Source: Microbacterium sp. ProA8 (GTDB taxonomy: Bacteria; Actinomycetota; Actinomycetes; Actinomycetales; Microbacteriaceae). Taken from it: a stretch of DNA of 64,000 nt. The stretch's first letter is position 1. Each line of letters begins with the position of its first letter. The notes below the pieces were generated by a model. The model had not been told where the DNA came from. It saw only the letters and a list, made by a program, of their open reading frames with translations, and ran no database searches. Positions 7,914 through 16,455 of this stretch are shown piece by piece. The stretch lies in assembly GCF_039905635.1 (NCBI RefSeq), contig NZ_CP157000.1, positions 744,001 through 808,000 on the forward strand, given 5' to 3'. The position numbers were made by a program, and so were the translations under genes.

Positions 7914-8746
7914 GACTCACTCGCTCTCGCGACCGGGGAGCCGTGCAGCGCCTCGCGGACGGCGGTCACGCGGTCGAAGAACGCCGGGGACTCGCGCAGC
8001 GCCTCGTCGCGCCGATCGCCGAGACCCGTCTCGATGACGTCGGTGATGCGGCCGGGACGGGGGCTCATGACGACGACGCGGTCGGACAGGAAGACGGCCT
8101 CCGGGATCGAGTGCGTGACGAACACCACGGCGGCGGACGTCTCGCCCGCGATGCGCGTGAGCTCGGACTGCAGCCGCTCGCGGGTCATCTCGTCGAGCGC
8201 GCCGAACGGCTCGTCCATGAGCAGGAGCTTCGGTCGCGCGGCGAGTGCGCGCGCGATGGCGACGCGCTGCTGCATCCCGCCCGACAGCTGGTCGGGGTAC
8301 CGATCGACGAAGTCCGAGAGACCGACCAGCTCGGCGAGCTCGGCGACGCGGGTCGCCCGCTCGGCCTTGCCGGTGCCGTGCAGCTCGAGCGGCAGTCCGA
8401 TGTTGGCGGCCACCGTGCGCCACGGCAGGAGCCCTGACTGCTGGAAGGCGATGCCGTAGTCCTGGTCGATGCGGGCGCGCTTGGCGGGCTTGCCGAAGAT
8501 CTCGAGGGTGCCGGTGGTGGCCTGGTCGAGGTCGGCGATCAGGCGCAGCAGCGTGGACTTGCCGCAGCCCGAGGGTCCGATGAGCGAGACGAACTCGCCC
8601 GCGGCGACCTCGAGCTCGACCTCGGTGAGCGCGACGACCTCCCCGGTCTTCGTCGGGAACACCTTCCCGACTCCGGCTGCGTGCACGGCCCACGTCGTAT
8701 CCGGCCCCTGAGCTTGTCGAAGGGCAGCAACCGGTCTCGATGTCAT
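7910..8746 (-). CDS. ABC transporter ATP-binding protein (SsuB/TauB-like)
   Basis: The 278-aa ATPase has Walker A GPSGCGKST, signature LSGGMQQRVAIARA, Walker B LLLMDEPFGALDE and the H-loop VTHSIPEA, and energises the NMT1-type importer. Its start overlaps the stop of the upstream permease gene (8743-8746, ATGA) and its stop overlaps the start of the downstream permease gene (7910-7913). The first 16 residues (including ALRQAQGPD) come from a short dispersed repeat (8703-8731) and precede the conserved core; a downstream start is possible, but the 4-nt overlap favours this one. Confidence 0.93.
   Translation of the reverse strand: MTSRPVAALRQAQGPDTTWAVHAAGVGKVFPTKTGEVVALTEVELEVAAGEFVSLIGPSGCGKSTLLRLIADLDQATTGTLEIFGKPAKRARIDQDYGIAFQQSGLLPWRTVAANIGLPLELHGTGKAERATRVAELAELVGLSDFVDRYPDQLSGGMQQRVAIARALAARPKLLLMDEPFGALDEMTRERLQSELTRIAGETSAAVVFVTHSIPEAVFLSDRVVVMSPRPGRITDVIETGLGDRRDEALRESPAFFDRVTAVREALHGSPVARASES
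8703..8731. repeat. Short dispersed repeat in the 5' coding end of the ATPase gene
   Basis: It contains CCTGAGCTTGTCGAAGGGC, related to the short repeat family at 123-144, 7043-7065 and 29460-29514. On the minus strand it is read as LRQAQGP at residues 8-14 of the ATPase. Confidence 0.55.
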
Positions 8747-9672
8747 GCGGTGGCCTCTCCTCTGCGGTAGTTGGCGAGTCCGAGGCCGATCAGCGCGACC
8801 GAGCCGGCGGCGATGAGGCCGAGGGCGATCGAGCCGAACGTCGGCCCCCACGGCGCGGCGGGGTCGCTCGAGGCCTGGCCGGCAAGCTGGATGAGCATGC
8901 GTCCGATGCCGCCGCGCATGCCGATCGAGACCTCGGCGACGACCGCGCCGAGCACGGCGTTCGCGGCGGCGAGCCGGAGCGCCGGCAGCAGGTGCGGCAC
9001 CGCGGCGGGCAGCCGCAGGCGGAGAAGCGTCGGCCAGTAGCCCGCGGCGTAGCTGTTCATGAGGTCGAGATGGATGCGATCCGGCGAGGCGAGACCGCGG
9101 AGCACGCCGACGGCCACGGGGAAGAACGCGAGATACGACGCGATCACGGCGACCGACAGCCACTGCGGCCACGTGCCGCCGCCGCGGTCGATCTGATTGC
9201 CGATCGCGTTGACGACCGGGGCGAACGCGATGAGCGGCACGATCTGGCTGACCACGATCCAGGGGAGCAGGCCCCACTCCAGGAGGCGCCAGCGCTGCAT
9301 CACGAGTCCGAGCACCGCACCGACGGCGACGCCGATCAGCCAGCCGACGGCCGCGATGCCGAGCGTCAGGAGCGCGGCACCGGCGACCGAGACCCACAGT
9401 GGCGGGGTGTCGCCGCCGCTCGTCGGTGCGAACAGGCGGGCGACCATGTCCCAGATGTGCGGCATCGCCCGGTCGTGGGCGCGCGGCAGGATCATGACGC
9501 CCGACCCCGACTCGCCCGCCACCGCCCCGACCACGAATCCGTCGCTCGGGCCCAGGAACTTGTACAGCTCCCACAGCACGAGCACGGCGAGCACGCCGAG
9601 AGCTCCCCAGCCCGCGGCGATCCAGCCGCGGAGCTCTCCCTGCCTTCGGGCCGACCAGCCGATCGGTCTCAT
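8743..9672 (-). CDS. ABC transporter permease (second subunit)
   Basis: The 309-aa membrane protein has an N-terminal transmembrane segment (about residues 17-37), an extracytoplasmic loop, and then a BPD inner-membrane domain with about five more helices. The EAA-like loop reads NSYAAGYWPTLLRLRLPAA (about 203-221). It is paralogous in role to the permease at 7080-7913, so the channel is likely a heterodimer. It starts 10 nt after the LLM oxidoreductase gene with a GAGG ribosome site, and couples to the ATPase gene by a 4-nt overlap. Confidence 0.92.
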   Translation of the reverse strand: MRPIGWSARRQGELRGWIAAGWGALGVLAVLVLWELYKFLGPSDGFVVGAVAGESGSGVMILPRAHDRAMPHIWDMVARLFAPTSGGDTPPLWVSVAGAALLTLGIAAVGWLIGVAVGAVLGLVMQRWRLLEWGLLPWIVVSQIVPLIAFAPVVNAIGNQIDRGGGTWPQWLSVAVIASYLAFFPVAVGVLRGLASPDRIHLDLMNSYAAGYWPTLLRLRLPAAVPHLLPALRLAAANAVLGAVVAEVSIGMRGGIGRMLIQLAGQASSDPAAPWGPTFGSIALGLIAAGSVALIGLGLANYRRGEATA

Positions 9673-9682
9673 GCCGCAGCCC

Positions 9683-10699
9683 TCACTTCTTCGCGGCCAC
9701 GTGGGTCTGGAGCGCGGGGATCACGGTCTCGCCGTAGACGCGCAGCGTCTCCTCCTTGTTGTCGTGCTGCAGGTAGCCGGCGAACTGCGTGACGCCGAGC
9801 TCTCGCAGCTGCTCGAGCTTGGCGATGTGCTCGTCGGCGGTGCCGAGGATGCAGAAGCGCTCCACGATCTCGTCGGGCACGAAGTCCACGTGGTCGTTGT
9901 CGGCCTTGCCGTGGGTGTTGTAGTCGTACCCCTGGCGGCCCGCGATGTAGTCGGTCAGCGCCTCGGGAACGGCGCCATGCTCGCCGTACTTCGCGACGAT
10001 GTCGGCGACGTGGTTGCCGACCATCCCGCCGAACCAGCGGCACTGGTCCCGCATGTGGTCGCGGTCGTCGCCGATGTACATCGGCGCCGCGACGCAGAAG
10101 GCCAGCGACTCGGGGTCGCGGCCGGCGGCGGCCGCGGCATCCTTCACGGTCTTGATCATCCAGGCGGCGATGTCCACGTCGGCGAGCTGCAGGATGAAGC
10201 CGTCGCCGACCTCGCCGGTGAGCTTCAGCGCCATCGGGCCGTAGGCCGCGACCCAGACGTCGAGCTCGGAGCCCCGGCTCCACGGGAACTGCAGCGTCGC
10301 ACCCTTGTACTCGACCGCACGAGAGTTCGCGAGCTCGCGGATGACGTGGATCGACTCCCGCAGCTCGGCCATCGTCACCGGTTTGCCGTTGGTGACGCGC
10401 ACCGCCGAGTCACCGCGGCCGATGCCGCAGATCGTGCGGTTGCCGTACATCTCGTTGAGCGTGGCGAAGACGGATGCCGTGACCGTCCAATCGCGCGTCG
10501 CGGGGTTCGTCACGAACGGCCCCACCGTGACCCGCTTGGTCTCGGCGAGGATCGCGGAGTGGATGACGTAGGGCTCCTGCCACAGCAGGTGCGAGTCGAA
10601 CGTCCACACGTGGCTGAACCCGTGCGCCTCGGCGAGCTGGGCGAGCTGCACCGTGCGCGCAGCCGGCGGATTGGTCTGCAGAACGACTCCGAAGTCCAT
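9683..10699 (-). CDS. LLM class (F420/flavin-dependent) oxidoreductase, TIGR03842-like
   Basis: The 338-aa TIM-barrel protein of the luciferase-like family begins MDFGVVLQTNPP and carries family stretches such as FSHVWTFDSHLLWQEPY, PFVTNPATRDWTV and GIGRGDSAVR. I recall this subfamily as TIGR03842, often found with dihydropyrimidinase genes; I could not check this. LLM enzymes move hydride via F420 or FMN. Because no dihydropyrimidine dehydrogenase gene is visible here, this protein is a candidate for an early redox step on the pyrimidine ring or a related substrate. I chose the ATG at 10699, 5 nt after AGGAG, over an in-frame GTG at 10705 that overlaps that site. Confidence 0.88.
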   Translation of the reverse strand: MDFGVVLQTNPPAARTVQLAQLAEAHGFSHVWTFDSHLLWQEPYVIHSAILAETKRVTVGPFVTNPATRDWTVTASVFATLNEMYGNRTICGIGRGDSAVRVTNGKPVTMAELRESIHVIRELANSRAVEYKGATLQFPWSRGSELDVWVAAYGPMALKLTGEVGDGFILQLADVDIAAWMIKTVKDAAAAAGRDPESLAFCVAAPMYIGDDRDHMRDQCRWFGGMVGNHVADIVAKYGEHGAVPEALTDYIAGRQGYDYNTHGKADNDHVDFVPDEIVERFCILGTADEHIAKLEQLRELGVTQFAGYLQHDNKEETLRVYGETVIPALQTHVAAKK

Positions 10700-10719
10700 G
10701 GTCACTCCTAGGTTCGCGA

Positions 10720-10813
10720 CGTTTCGTCTCGCTCGTTCCTCGCTCGCTCAACGACCGGGGGAGATGCCGGTCGTTGAGCGAGCGAAGCGAGACGAAACGC
10801 AGAGACGAAACGC
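10720..10813. repeat. REP-like element, head-to-head pair with partial tandem copy
   Basis: The inverted unit 10720-10756 and forward unit 10769-10800 are separated by 12 nt. The last 12 nt of the unit (GAGACGAAACGC) are repeated at 10802-10813, a small tandem duplication. It lies between the dihydropyrimidinase and LLM genes. Confidence 0.85.
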
Positions 10814-10820
10814 GCCATGG

Positions 10821-12254
10821 TCAGATGAGGTACTGCGAGAGGCCGCGCTTGAGGAAGCGGCCGTCGCCCTTGGCGCCGAGGTACTGTCCGCCGTCGACCA
10901 CGACCTTGCCGCGAGAGATCACGGTGTCGACGTGCCCGTCGATCTCGTAGCCCTCCCACGCCGAGTGGTCCATGTTCATGTGGTGGGATGCCGCGGAGAT
11001 GCTGGTGTGCCCGTTCGGGTCGTAGACGACGACGTCGCCGTCCGCGCCCGGCTGGATCACGCCCTTGCGGCCGTAGAGGCCGAACATGCGGGCCGGGGTC
11101 GTCGAGGTGAGCTCCACCCACCGCTCCAGCGTGATCTTGCCTGTCACGACGCCCTGGTACATGAGGTCCATGCGGTGCTCGACCGAGCCGATGCCGTTGG
11201 GGATGGCGCGGAAATCGTCCTTGCCGAGCTCCTTCTGGCCCTTCATGCAGAACGGGCAGTGGTCGGTCGACACCATCTGGATGTCGTTGGTGCGCAGCGC
11301 CTGCCACATGTGGTGCTGGTGGCCCTCCTTGCTGCTGCGCAGCGGCGTCGAGCACACCCACTTGGCGCCCTCGAACTGCCCCCACTCCTCACTGAAGCCG
11401 CCGAGCTGCTCCTCGAGCGACAGGTAGAGGTACTGCGGGCACGTCTCGCCGAACACGTTCCAGCCCTGGTCGCGCGCCCACGCGATCTGATCGACCGCCT
11501 GCTTGGCGCTCACGTGCACCGTGTACAGCGGCGCGCCGGTGAGGTTCGCCAGCATGATCGCGCGGTGGGTGGCCTCTTCCTCCATCTGCCAGGCGCGTGC
11601 GATGCCGTGGTAGTACGGCGCCTTCTTGCCGGCTTCGGCCAGCTGCGCCGCCAGCACGTCGATCGCCGGGCCGTTCTCGGCATGCATCATCGTGAGCAGG
11701 CCGGTCTCGGCCGACACCTGCATGGCCTTCAGCACCTGCGCGTCGTCGGAGTAGAAGACGCCGGGGTAGGCCATGAAGAGCTTGAAGCTCGAGATGCCCT
11801 CGTCGAGGAGCCCGCGCATCGCGGCGAGCGAGTCGTCGTCGACGCCGCCGACGATCTGGTGGAACCCGTAGTCGATGGCGCAGTTGCCCGCGGCCTTCTC
11901 GTGCCAGGCCGCGAGCCCGTCCTGGACGCGCTCGCCGTAGCGCTGCACCGCGAAGTCGATGATCGACGTCGTGCCGCCCCAGGCCGCCGCCCGGGTGCCG
12001 GTCTCGAACGTGTCGGACGCGTTCGTGCCGCCGAACGGCAGCTCCATGTGCGTGTGCGCGTCGATGCCGCCGGGGATGACGTACTTGCCGCTCGCGTCGA
12101 TGACGGTGTCGACGGATGCCGCGACATCCGTCCCGAGAAGCTGCGAGCCGGGCGCGAGCACGGCGGCGATGGTCTCGCCGTCGATGAGCACGTCGGCTTC
12201 GCCGCGCCCGGTCGCCGAGACGACGGTCCCGCCCTTGATCAATGTGGTGGTCAT
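10821..12254 (-). CDS. hydA: Dihydropyrimidinase / D-hydantoinase
   Basis: The 477-aa cyclic amidohydrolase has the metal ligands H67 and H69 in GGIDAHTHMELP, the carboxylated lysine K158 in SSFKLFMAYPG, a downstream metal His in MMHAENG and the active-site STDHCPF stretch. It opens 5,6-dihydrouracil or dihydrothymine (or 5-substituted hydantoins) to N-carbamoyl amino acids. The pyrimidine role is favoured by the beta-ureidopropionase gene upstream and the aminotransferase and MmsA genes downstream. AGGGAG precedes the ATG at 12254 with 6-nt spacing. REP-like elements flank the gene on both sides. Confidence 0.95.
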   Translation of the reverse strand: MTTTLIKGGTVVSATGRGEADVLIDGETIAAVLAPGSQLLGTDVAASVDTVIDASGKYVIPGGIDAHTHMELPFGGTNASDTFETGTRAAAWGGTTSIIDFAVQRYGERVQDGLAAWHEKAAGNCAIDYGFHQIVGGVDDDSLAAMRGLLDEGISSFKLFMAYPGVFYSDDAQVLKAMQVSAETGLLTMMHAENGPAIDVLAAQLAEAGKKAPYYHGIARAWQMEEEATHRAIMLANLTGAPLYTVHVSAKQAVDQIAWARDQGWNVFGETCPQYLYLSLEEQLGGFSEEWGQFEGAKWVCSTPLRSSKEGHQHHMWQALRTNDIQMVSTDHCPFCMKGQKELGKDDFRAIPNGIGSVEHRMDLMYQGVVTGKITLERWVELTSTTPARMFGLYGRKGVIQPGADGDVVVYDPNGHTSISAASHHMNMDHSAWEGYEIDGHVDTVISRGKVVVDGGQYLGAKGDGRFLKRGLSQYLI

Positions 12255-12272
12255 TGCATCTCCCTTGATCCC

Positions 12273-12360
12273 GGTCGTTGAGCGAGCGAAGCGAGACGAA
12301 ACGCGTCATGCGTGCGCTCGGGGCGTTTCGTCTCGCTCGTTCCTCGCTCGCTCAACGACC
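12273..12360. repeat. REP-like element, tail-to-tail pair
   Basis: The forward unit 12273-12304 and inverted long-variant unit 12323-12360 are separated by 18 nt. It sits between the nitrilase-family and dihydropyrimidinase genes and can form a hairpin of about 32 bp in the operon transcript. Confidence 0.85.
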
Positions 12361-12369
12361 GCATATCGG

Positions 12370-13218
12370 TCACGGCTTCGCGATCCGCGTGTACGAGTCG
12401 GGTCGGCGGTCGCGGTAGAACTGCCAGTCGTCGCGCATCTCCCTCACCATCTCGAGGTCGAGGTCGCGCACCAGCAGCTCCTCGTGGTCGCCGGAGCCGC
12501 GCTCGCCGACGAAGTCGCCCCGCGGGTCGATCACCTGGCTGGTGCCGTAGAAGTCGACCGCGAGGTCGCCGTACTCGTTGTCCTCGCGACCCACACGGTT
12601 GGGCTGCAGCACGAAGTAGCCGTTGGCGACGGCGGCCGCCGGACCCTCGACCTCCCACAGCCGGTTGGACAGCCCGGGCTTCGTGGCGTTGGGATTGAAC
12701 ACCATGTGCGCGTCGGCGAGGCCGAGCTCGCGCCATCCTTCGGGGAAGTGCCGGTCGTAGCAGATGTACATGCCGACGCGCCCGACGGCGGTCTCGAAGA
12801 CGGGGTACCCGAGGTTGCCGGGGCGGAAGTAGAACTTCTCCCAGAACCGGTCGAGGTGCGGCAGGTGGTGCTTGCGGTAGCTGCCGAGGATCGTGCCGTC
12901 GGCATCCACCAGCACCGCGGTGTTGTAGTAGACGCCGGTCTCGGCCTCCTCGTAGATGGGGAGGACCATCACGATCCCGAGCTCCTTGGCCAGCGCCGCG
13001 AACCGCTGCACGATCGGGCCGTCGACCGGCTCGGCGAAGCGGTAGTACTTCTTGTCCTGGGTGATGCCGAAGTAGGGCCCGTAGAAGAGCTCCTGGAAGC
13101 ACACCACCTGCGCACCCTGGGCTGCGGCATCCCGCGCGAACCCTTCGTGCTTGTCGAGCATCGACTCCTTGTCGCCCGTCCACGTGGTCTGTGAAATCGC
13201 CGCGCGTACCGTCGTCAT
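12370..13218 (-). CDS. Nitrilase-family amidohydrolase, probable beta-ureidopropionase
   Basis: The 282-aa CN-hydrolase has the Glu-Lys-Cys triad as E43 (VCFQELFYG), K116 (YRKHHLPH) and C153 (MYICYDRHFPE). FYFRPGNLGYPVF and the GLSNRLWEVE region resemble N-carbamoyl-beta-alanine amidohydrolases, which release beta-alanine, CO2 and ammonia. It is the first gene of the leftward operon, directly upstream of dihydropyrimidinase, which makes its presumed substrate. The ATG at 13218 has an upstream GGAGA site; an in-frame extension further upstream lacks family similarity. Confidence 0.92.
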   Translation of the reverse strand: MTTVRAAISQTTWTGDKESMLDKHEGFARDAAAQGAQVVCFQELFYGPYFGITQDKKYYRFAEPVDGPIVQRFAALAKELGIVMVLPIYEEAETGVYYNTAVLVDADGTILGSYRKHHLPHLDRFWEKFYFRPGNLGYPVFETAVGRVGMYICYDRHFPEGWRELGLADAHMVFNPNATKPGLSNRLWEVEGPAAAVANGYFVLQPNRVGREDNEYGDLAVDFYGTSQVIDPRGDFVGERGSGDHEELLVRDLDLEMVREMRDDWQFYRDRRPDSYTRIAKP

Positions 13219-13417
13219 CGTCTCTCCGTTCGTGAACCGGCGCGTGCCGTGTTCCTCGCCCCTCGGGTGGGACCGGCGGGGTCCGCTCCCGCGGCGACCC
13301 TGCACCCCGATCCTGTCGACCCGACGTTTCCCGTCGGTTTCGGCCTGTGACGCGACAGTAAAGCCTGACCCCGTGCGGCGCAATGGTTGGTTCGGCAGAC
13401 CTTTCAATCGATCGCGG

Positions 13418-13439
13418 GACGGATGCCGCGGCATCCGTC
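13418..13439. promoter_or_regulatory. Perfect 22-bp palindrome in the divergent control region
   Basis: GACGGATGCCG meets its exact reverse complement. It lies between the divergent pyrimidine operon (start 13218) and the histidine-kinase gene (13491) and could be an operator. It also equals two head-to-head copies of the genome-wide GGATGCC word, so its role is uncertain. Confidence 0.4.
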
Positions 13440-13478
13440 GTACATCTCCGGGCGGATGCCGCCCCACAGGGCTTCCCG

Positions 13479-13484
13479 TAACGT
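13479..13484 (+). promoter_or_regulatory. -10 element, leaderless histidine-kinase gene
   Basis: TAACGT ends 6 nt before the GTG start at 13491, and no ribosome site is present. Confidence 0.5.
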
Positions 13485-13490
13485 GAAACG

Positions 13491-14708
13491 GTGTTCCGCC
13501 GCCTGAAGACGTACCAGCTCGTCGCCGACCTGTCCGTCGCGCTCGTCTTCCTGCTCATCGCCTGGCCGCTCGAGGCGGTCATGTCGACAGGCGCGTTCGG
13601 CGTGGAGTACGGATTCGGCTCGGAGGGGCACACCGTGTTCGGGCTGCTCGTCGCGGGCCTGTTCAGCGCGGCGCTGGCGCTCCGCCGACTGTCGCCGGGG
13701 CTCGCCCTCGGCATCGCGTGGATCGGCGCCCTGGTGCAGATGGGCCTCGGTCGTCCGCCGAGCTTCTCGGACGTCGCGATCTGCGCCGTGCTGTACGCCA
13801 CGGCTGCGTACGGGTCGCGGCTGGTGTACTGGTCCGGCTTCGCGTCGGCGATCGTGGGCGCCCTGGTGATCACGGTCTACCTGTTCGCCGGACCGGTGTT
13901 CGCCGGGGGCGGTCTGTCGTGGGAGACGCTGCCTCTCGCTCTCGTGCTGCTCGTCGCGGCCGCCTTCGCCCTGGGGCTGTCGTGGACCGTGGGCGCCCTG
14001 GTGCGCACCGCGGTGAGGGCGCGGGAGAACCGCGAGGCGCAGCAGCGGGCTGAGGCCGAGACGGTCGCCGAGCAGGAGCGGGTGCGCATCGCGCGCGACA
14101 TGCATGACGTGGTGGCGCATTCGCTCGCCGTCGTGATCGCCCAGGCCGACGGTGCGCGGTACGCGGCCGCGGCGGATCCCGCCGTCGCCACCGACGCGCT
14201 GGCCACGATCTCGGCCACCGCCCGTTCGGCGCTCGCGGACGTGCGCCTGCTGCTCGGTCAGCTGCGACACCGCCAGGGCGACGGGCCGCAGCCGACGATC
14301 GCCGACCTCGAGGAGCTCTACGCGCAGGTGCGCGCGGCCGGGGTGCAGCTGCGGGTCGACGTCGATCCCGCGCCGCGGCACGGGACGGCCGAGGGCACTT
14401 CGGCCGAGGGGGAGCCGGCGGCCGCCGTGCAGCTCGCCGTCTACCGCATCCTGCAGGAGGCGCTGACGAATGCCCTCCGCCATGGCGCGCCGGGAGGCCC
14501 GGTCGACGTGCGGCTCGCCTGGCTTCCGGATCGCGTCGAGCTCGATGTGCGCAACCCGATCGTGCCGGGCACCCAGCCGGGGAGGTTCGGCCACGGGCTC
14601 ATCGGCATGCGAGAGCGTGCGCAGCTCGCCGGCGGCAGGCTCGATGCGGCCGACGAATTCGGCGCCTTCACCGTGCGGGCGCACATCCCGATCGGAGACC
14701 TCGCATGA
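13491..14708 (+). CDS. Sensor histidine kinase (HisKA_3 / NarL-type)
   Basis: The 405-aa membrane kinase has several transmembrane helices in residues 10-175, the phospho-acceptor H205 in ARDMHDVVAHSL (HisKA_3 dimerisation domain), and a HATPase region with LQEALTNALRHG and a GHGLIGMRERAQLAGG G-box near the C-terminus. There is almost no extracytoplasmic sensor domain, as in LiaS/DesK-like intramembrane sensors. The start is a GTG 6 nt after a TAACGT -10 element. It overlaps the response-regulator gene by 4 nt, and together they form a two-component pair. The ABC exporter genes downstream are likely targets, by analogy with envelope-stress or antibiotic-response systems. Confidence 0.93.
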   Translation: MFRRLKTYQLVADLSVALVFLLIAWPLEAVMSTGAFGVEYGFGSEGHTVFGLLVAGLFSAALALRRLSPGLALGIAWIGALVQMGLGRPPSFSDVAICAVLYATAAYGSRLVYWSGFASAIVGALVITVYLFAGPVFAGGGLSWETLPLALVLLVAAAFALGLSWTVGALVRTAVRARENREAQQRAEAETVAEQERVRIARDMHDVVAHSLAVVIAQADGARYAAAADPAVATDALATISATARSALADVRLLLGQLRHRQGDGPQPTIADLEELYAQVRAAGVQLRVDVDPAPRHGTAEGTSAEGEPAAAVQLAVYRILQEALTNALRHGAPGGPVDVRLAWLPDRVELDVRNPIVPGTQPGRFGHGLIGMRERAQLAGGRLDAADEFGAFTVRAHIPIGDLA

Positions 14709-15358
14709 TCCGCGTCGCGCTCGTCGACGACCAGGCGCTGTTCCGTGCCGGCATCCGCATGCTCATCGACTCGCAGCCCGACCTCGAGGTCGTCGCCGAG
14801 GCCGCCGACGGCCGTGAGGGAATCGACGCGGTGCGCCGCTCGCGCCCGGACGTGGTGCTCATGGACATCCGCATGCCCGTCCTGGACGGCCTCGCGGCCA
14901 CCTCGGAGCTCCTCGCCGACACCCCCGAACCGGGAGTCGCGTCCCCGCGCATCGTGATGCTCACGACCTTCGATCTCGACGAGGCCGCGGCCCGGGCCAT
15001 CCGTCAGGGGGCGAGCGGGTTCCTGCTCAAGGACGCCGACCCCGAGTTCCTGCTCGCTGCGATCCGCACGGTGCATGCCGGATCCGCCGTGATCGCGGCA
15101 TCCGCCACCCGCGAGCTCTTCGAGCGCTTCACGGATGCCGCGCCCCAGCCCGTGCCGCCGTCCTACGGCGACCTCACCGACCGTGAGCGGGAGATCTTCG
15201 CGCTCGCCGCGCGCGGGCTCTCGAACGCCGAGATCGCGGCGCGCGAGTTCCTCTCCGAGGCCACCGTGAAGACGCACATCAGCCGCATCCTCACGAAGCT
15301 CGGCCTGCGCGACCGCGTGCAGCTCGTCGTGTTCGCGTTCGAGCACGGCCTGGCGTAG
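14705..15358 (+). CDS. LuxR/NarL-family response regulator
   Basis: The 217-aa protein has a receiver domain (residues 1-120) with the acidic pocket DD near 8-9, phospho-acceptor D54 in VVLMDIRMPVLDG and K104 in GFLLKDADPE. A C-terminal LuxR helix-turn-helix (LTDREREIFALAARGLSNAE through KTHISRILTKLGL, about 151-205) binds DNA. The ATG overlaps the kinase stop codon (ATGA), so kinase and regulator are coupled. It probably activates the MacB/FtsX-like genes at 15.6 kb or its own operon. Confidence 0.95.
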   Translation: MIRVALVDDQALFRAGIRMLIDSQPDLEVVAEAADGREGIDAVRRSRPDVVLMDIRMPVLDGLAATSELLADTPEPGVASPRIVMLTTFDLDEAAARAIRQGASGFLLKDADPEFLLAAIRTVHAGSAVIAASATRELFERFTDAAPQPVPPSYGDLTDREREIFALAARGLSNAEIAAREFLSEATVKTHISRILTKLGLRDRVQLVVFAFEHGLA

Positions 15359-15392
15359 CTCCCGCGCTCGGTGGCGCCGTCGCTGCCCGCCA

Positions 15393-15453
15393 GTTCACTT
15401 GCGCTATACGTACGTGGATGCGCGCATTCGGCGTACGTATAGCGCAAGTGAAC
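15393..15453. repeat. Inverted repeat with perfect 22-bp arms
   Basis: Arms 15393-15414 (beginning GTTCACTTGCGCTATACG) and 15432-15453 are exact reverse complements around a 17-nt loop. The sequence is less GC-rich than its surroundings. It lies 35 nt after the response-regulator stop and could terminate that transcript, but there is no T-tract, and its length and perfection also suit a mobile palindromic repeat. Confidence 0.85.
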
Positions 15454-15623
15454 CGAGTCAGGGGGCCCGGTGAGAGCGGGGTGGAGCGGCGCGGGGCCGG
15501 GCGCGCGGGGTCGGGTGCGGTCGGGTGCGGCTCGGGTGGGGCGGGTGGGGGCGCGGCTCGGATCATCCTTGCGATGTACACGGATGCCTCGCCGGGCCGA
15601 CGCGCGGGACCCGGGGTCGTCCA

Positions 15624-15629
15624 TACCGT
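15624..15629 (+). promoter_or_regulatory. -10 element, ABC exporter operon
   Basis: TACCGT ends 7 nt before the ATG at 15637, suggesting leaderless transcription of the ABC ATPase-FtsX pair. Confidence 0.45.
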
Positions 15630-15636
15630 CGTAGGC

Positions 15637-16451
<815 letters not shown>

Positions 16452-16455
<4 letters not shown>

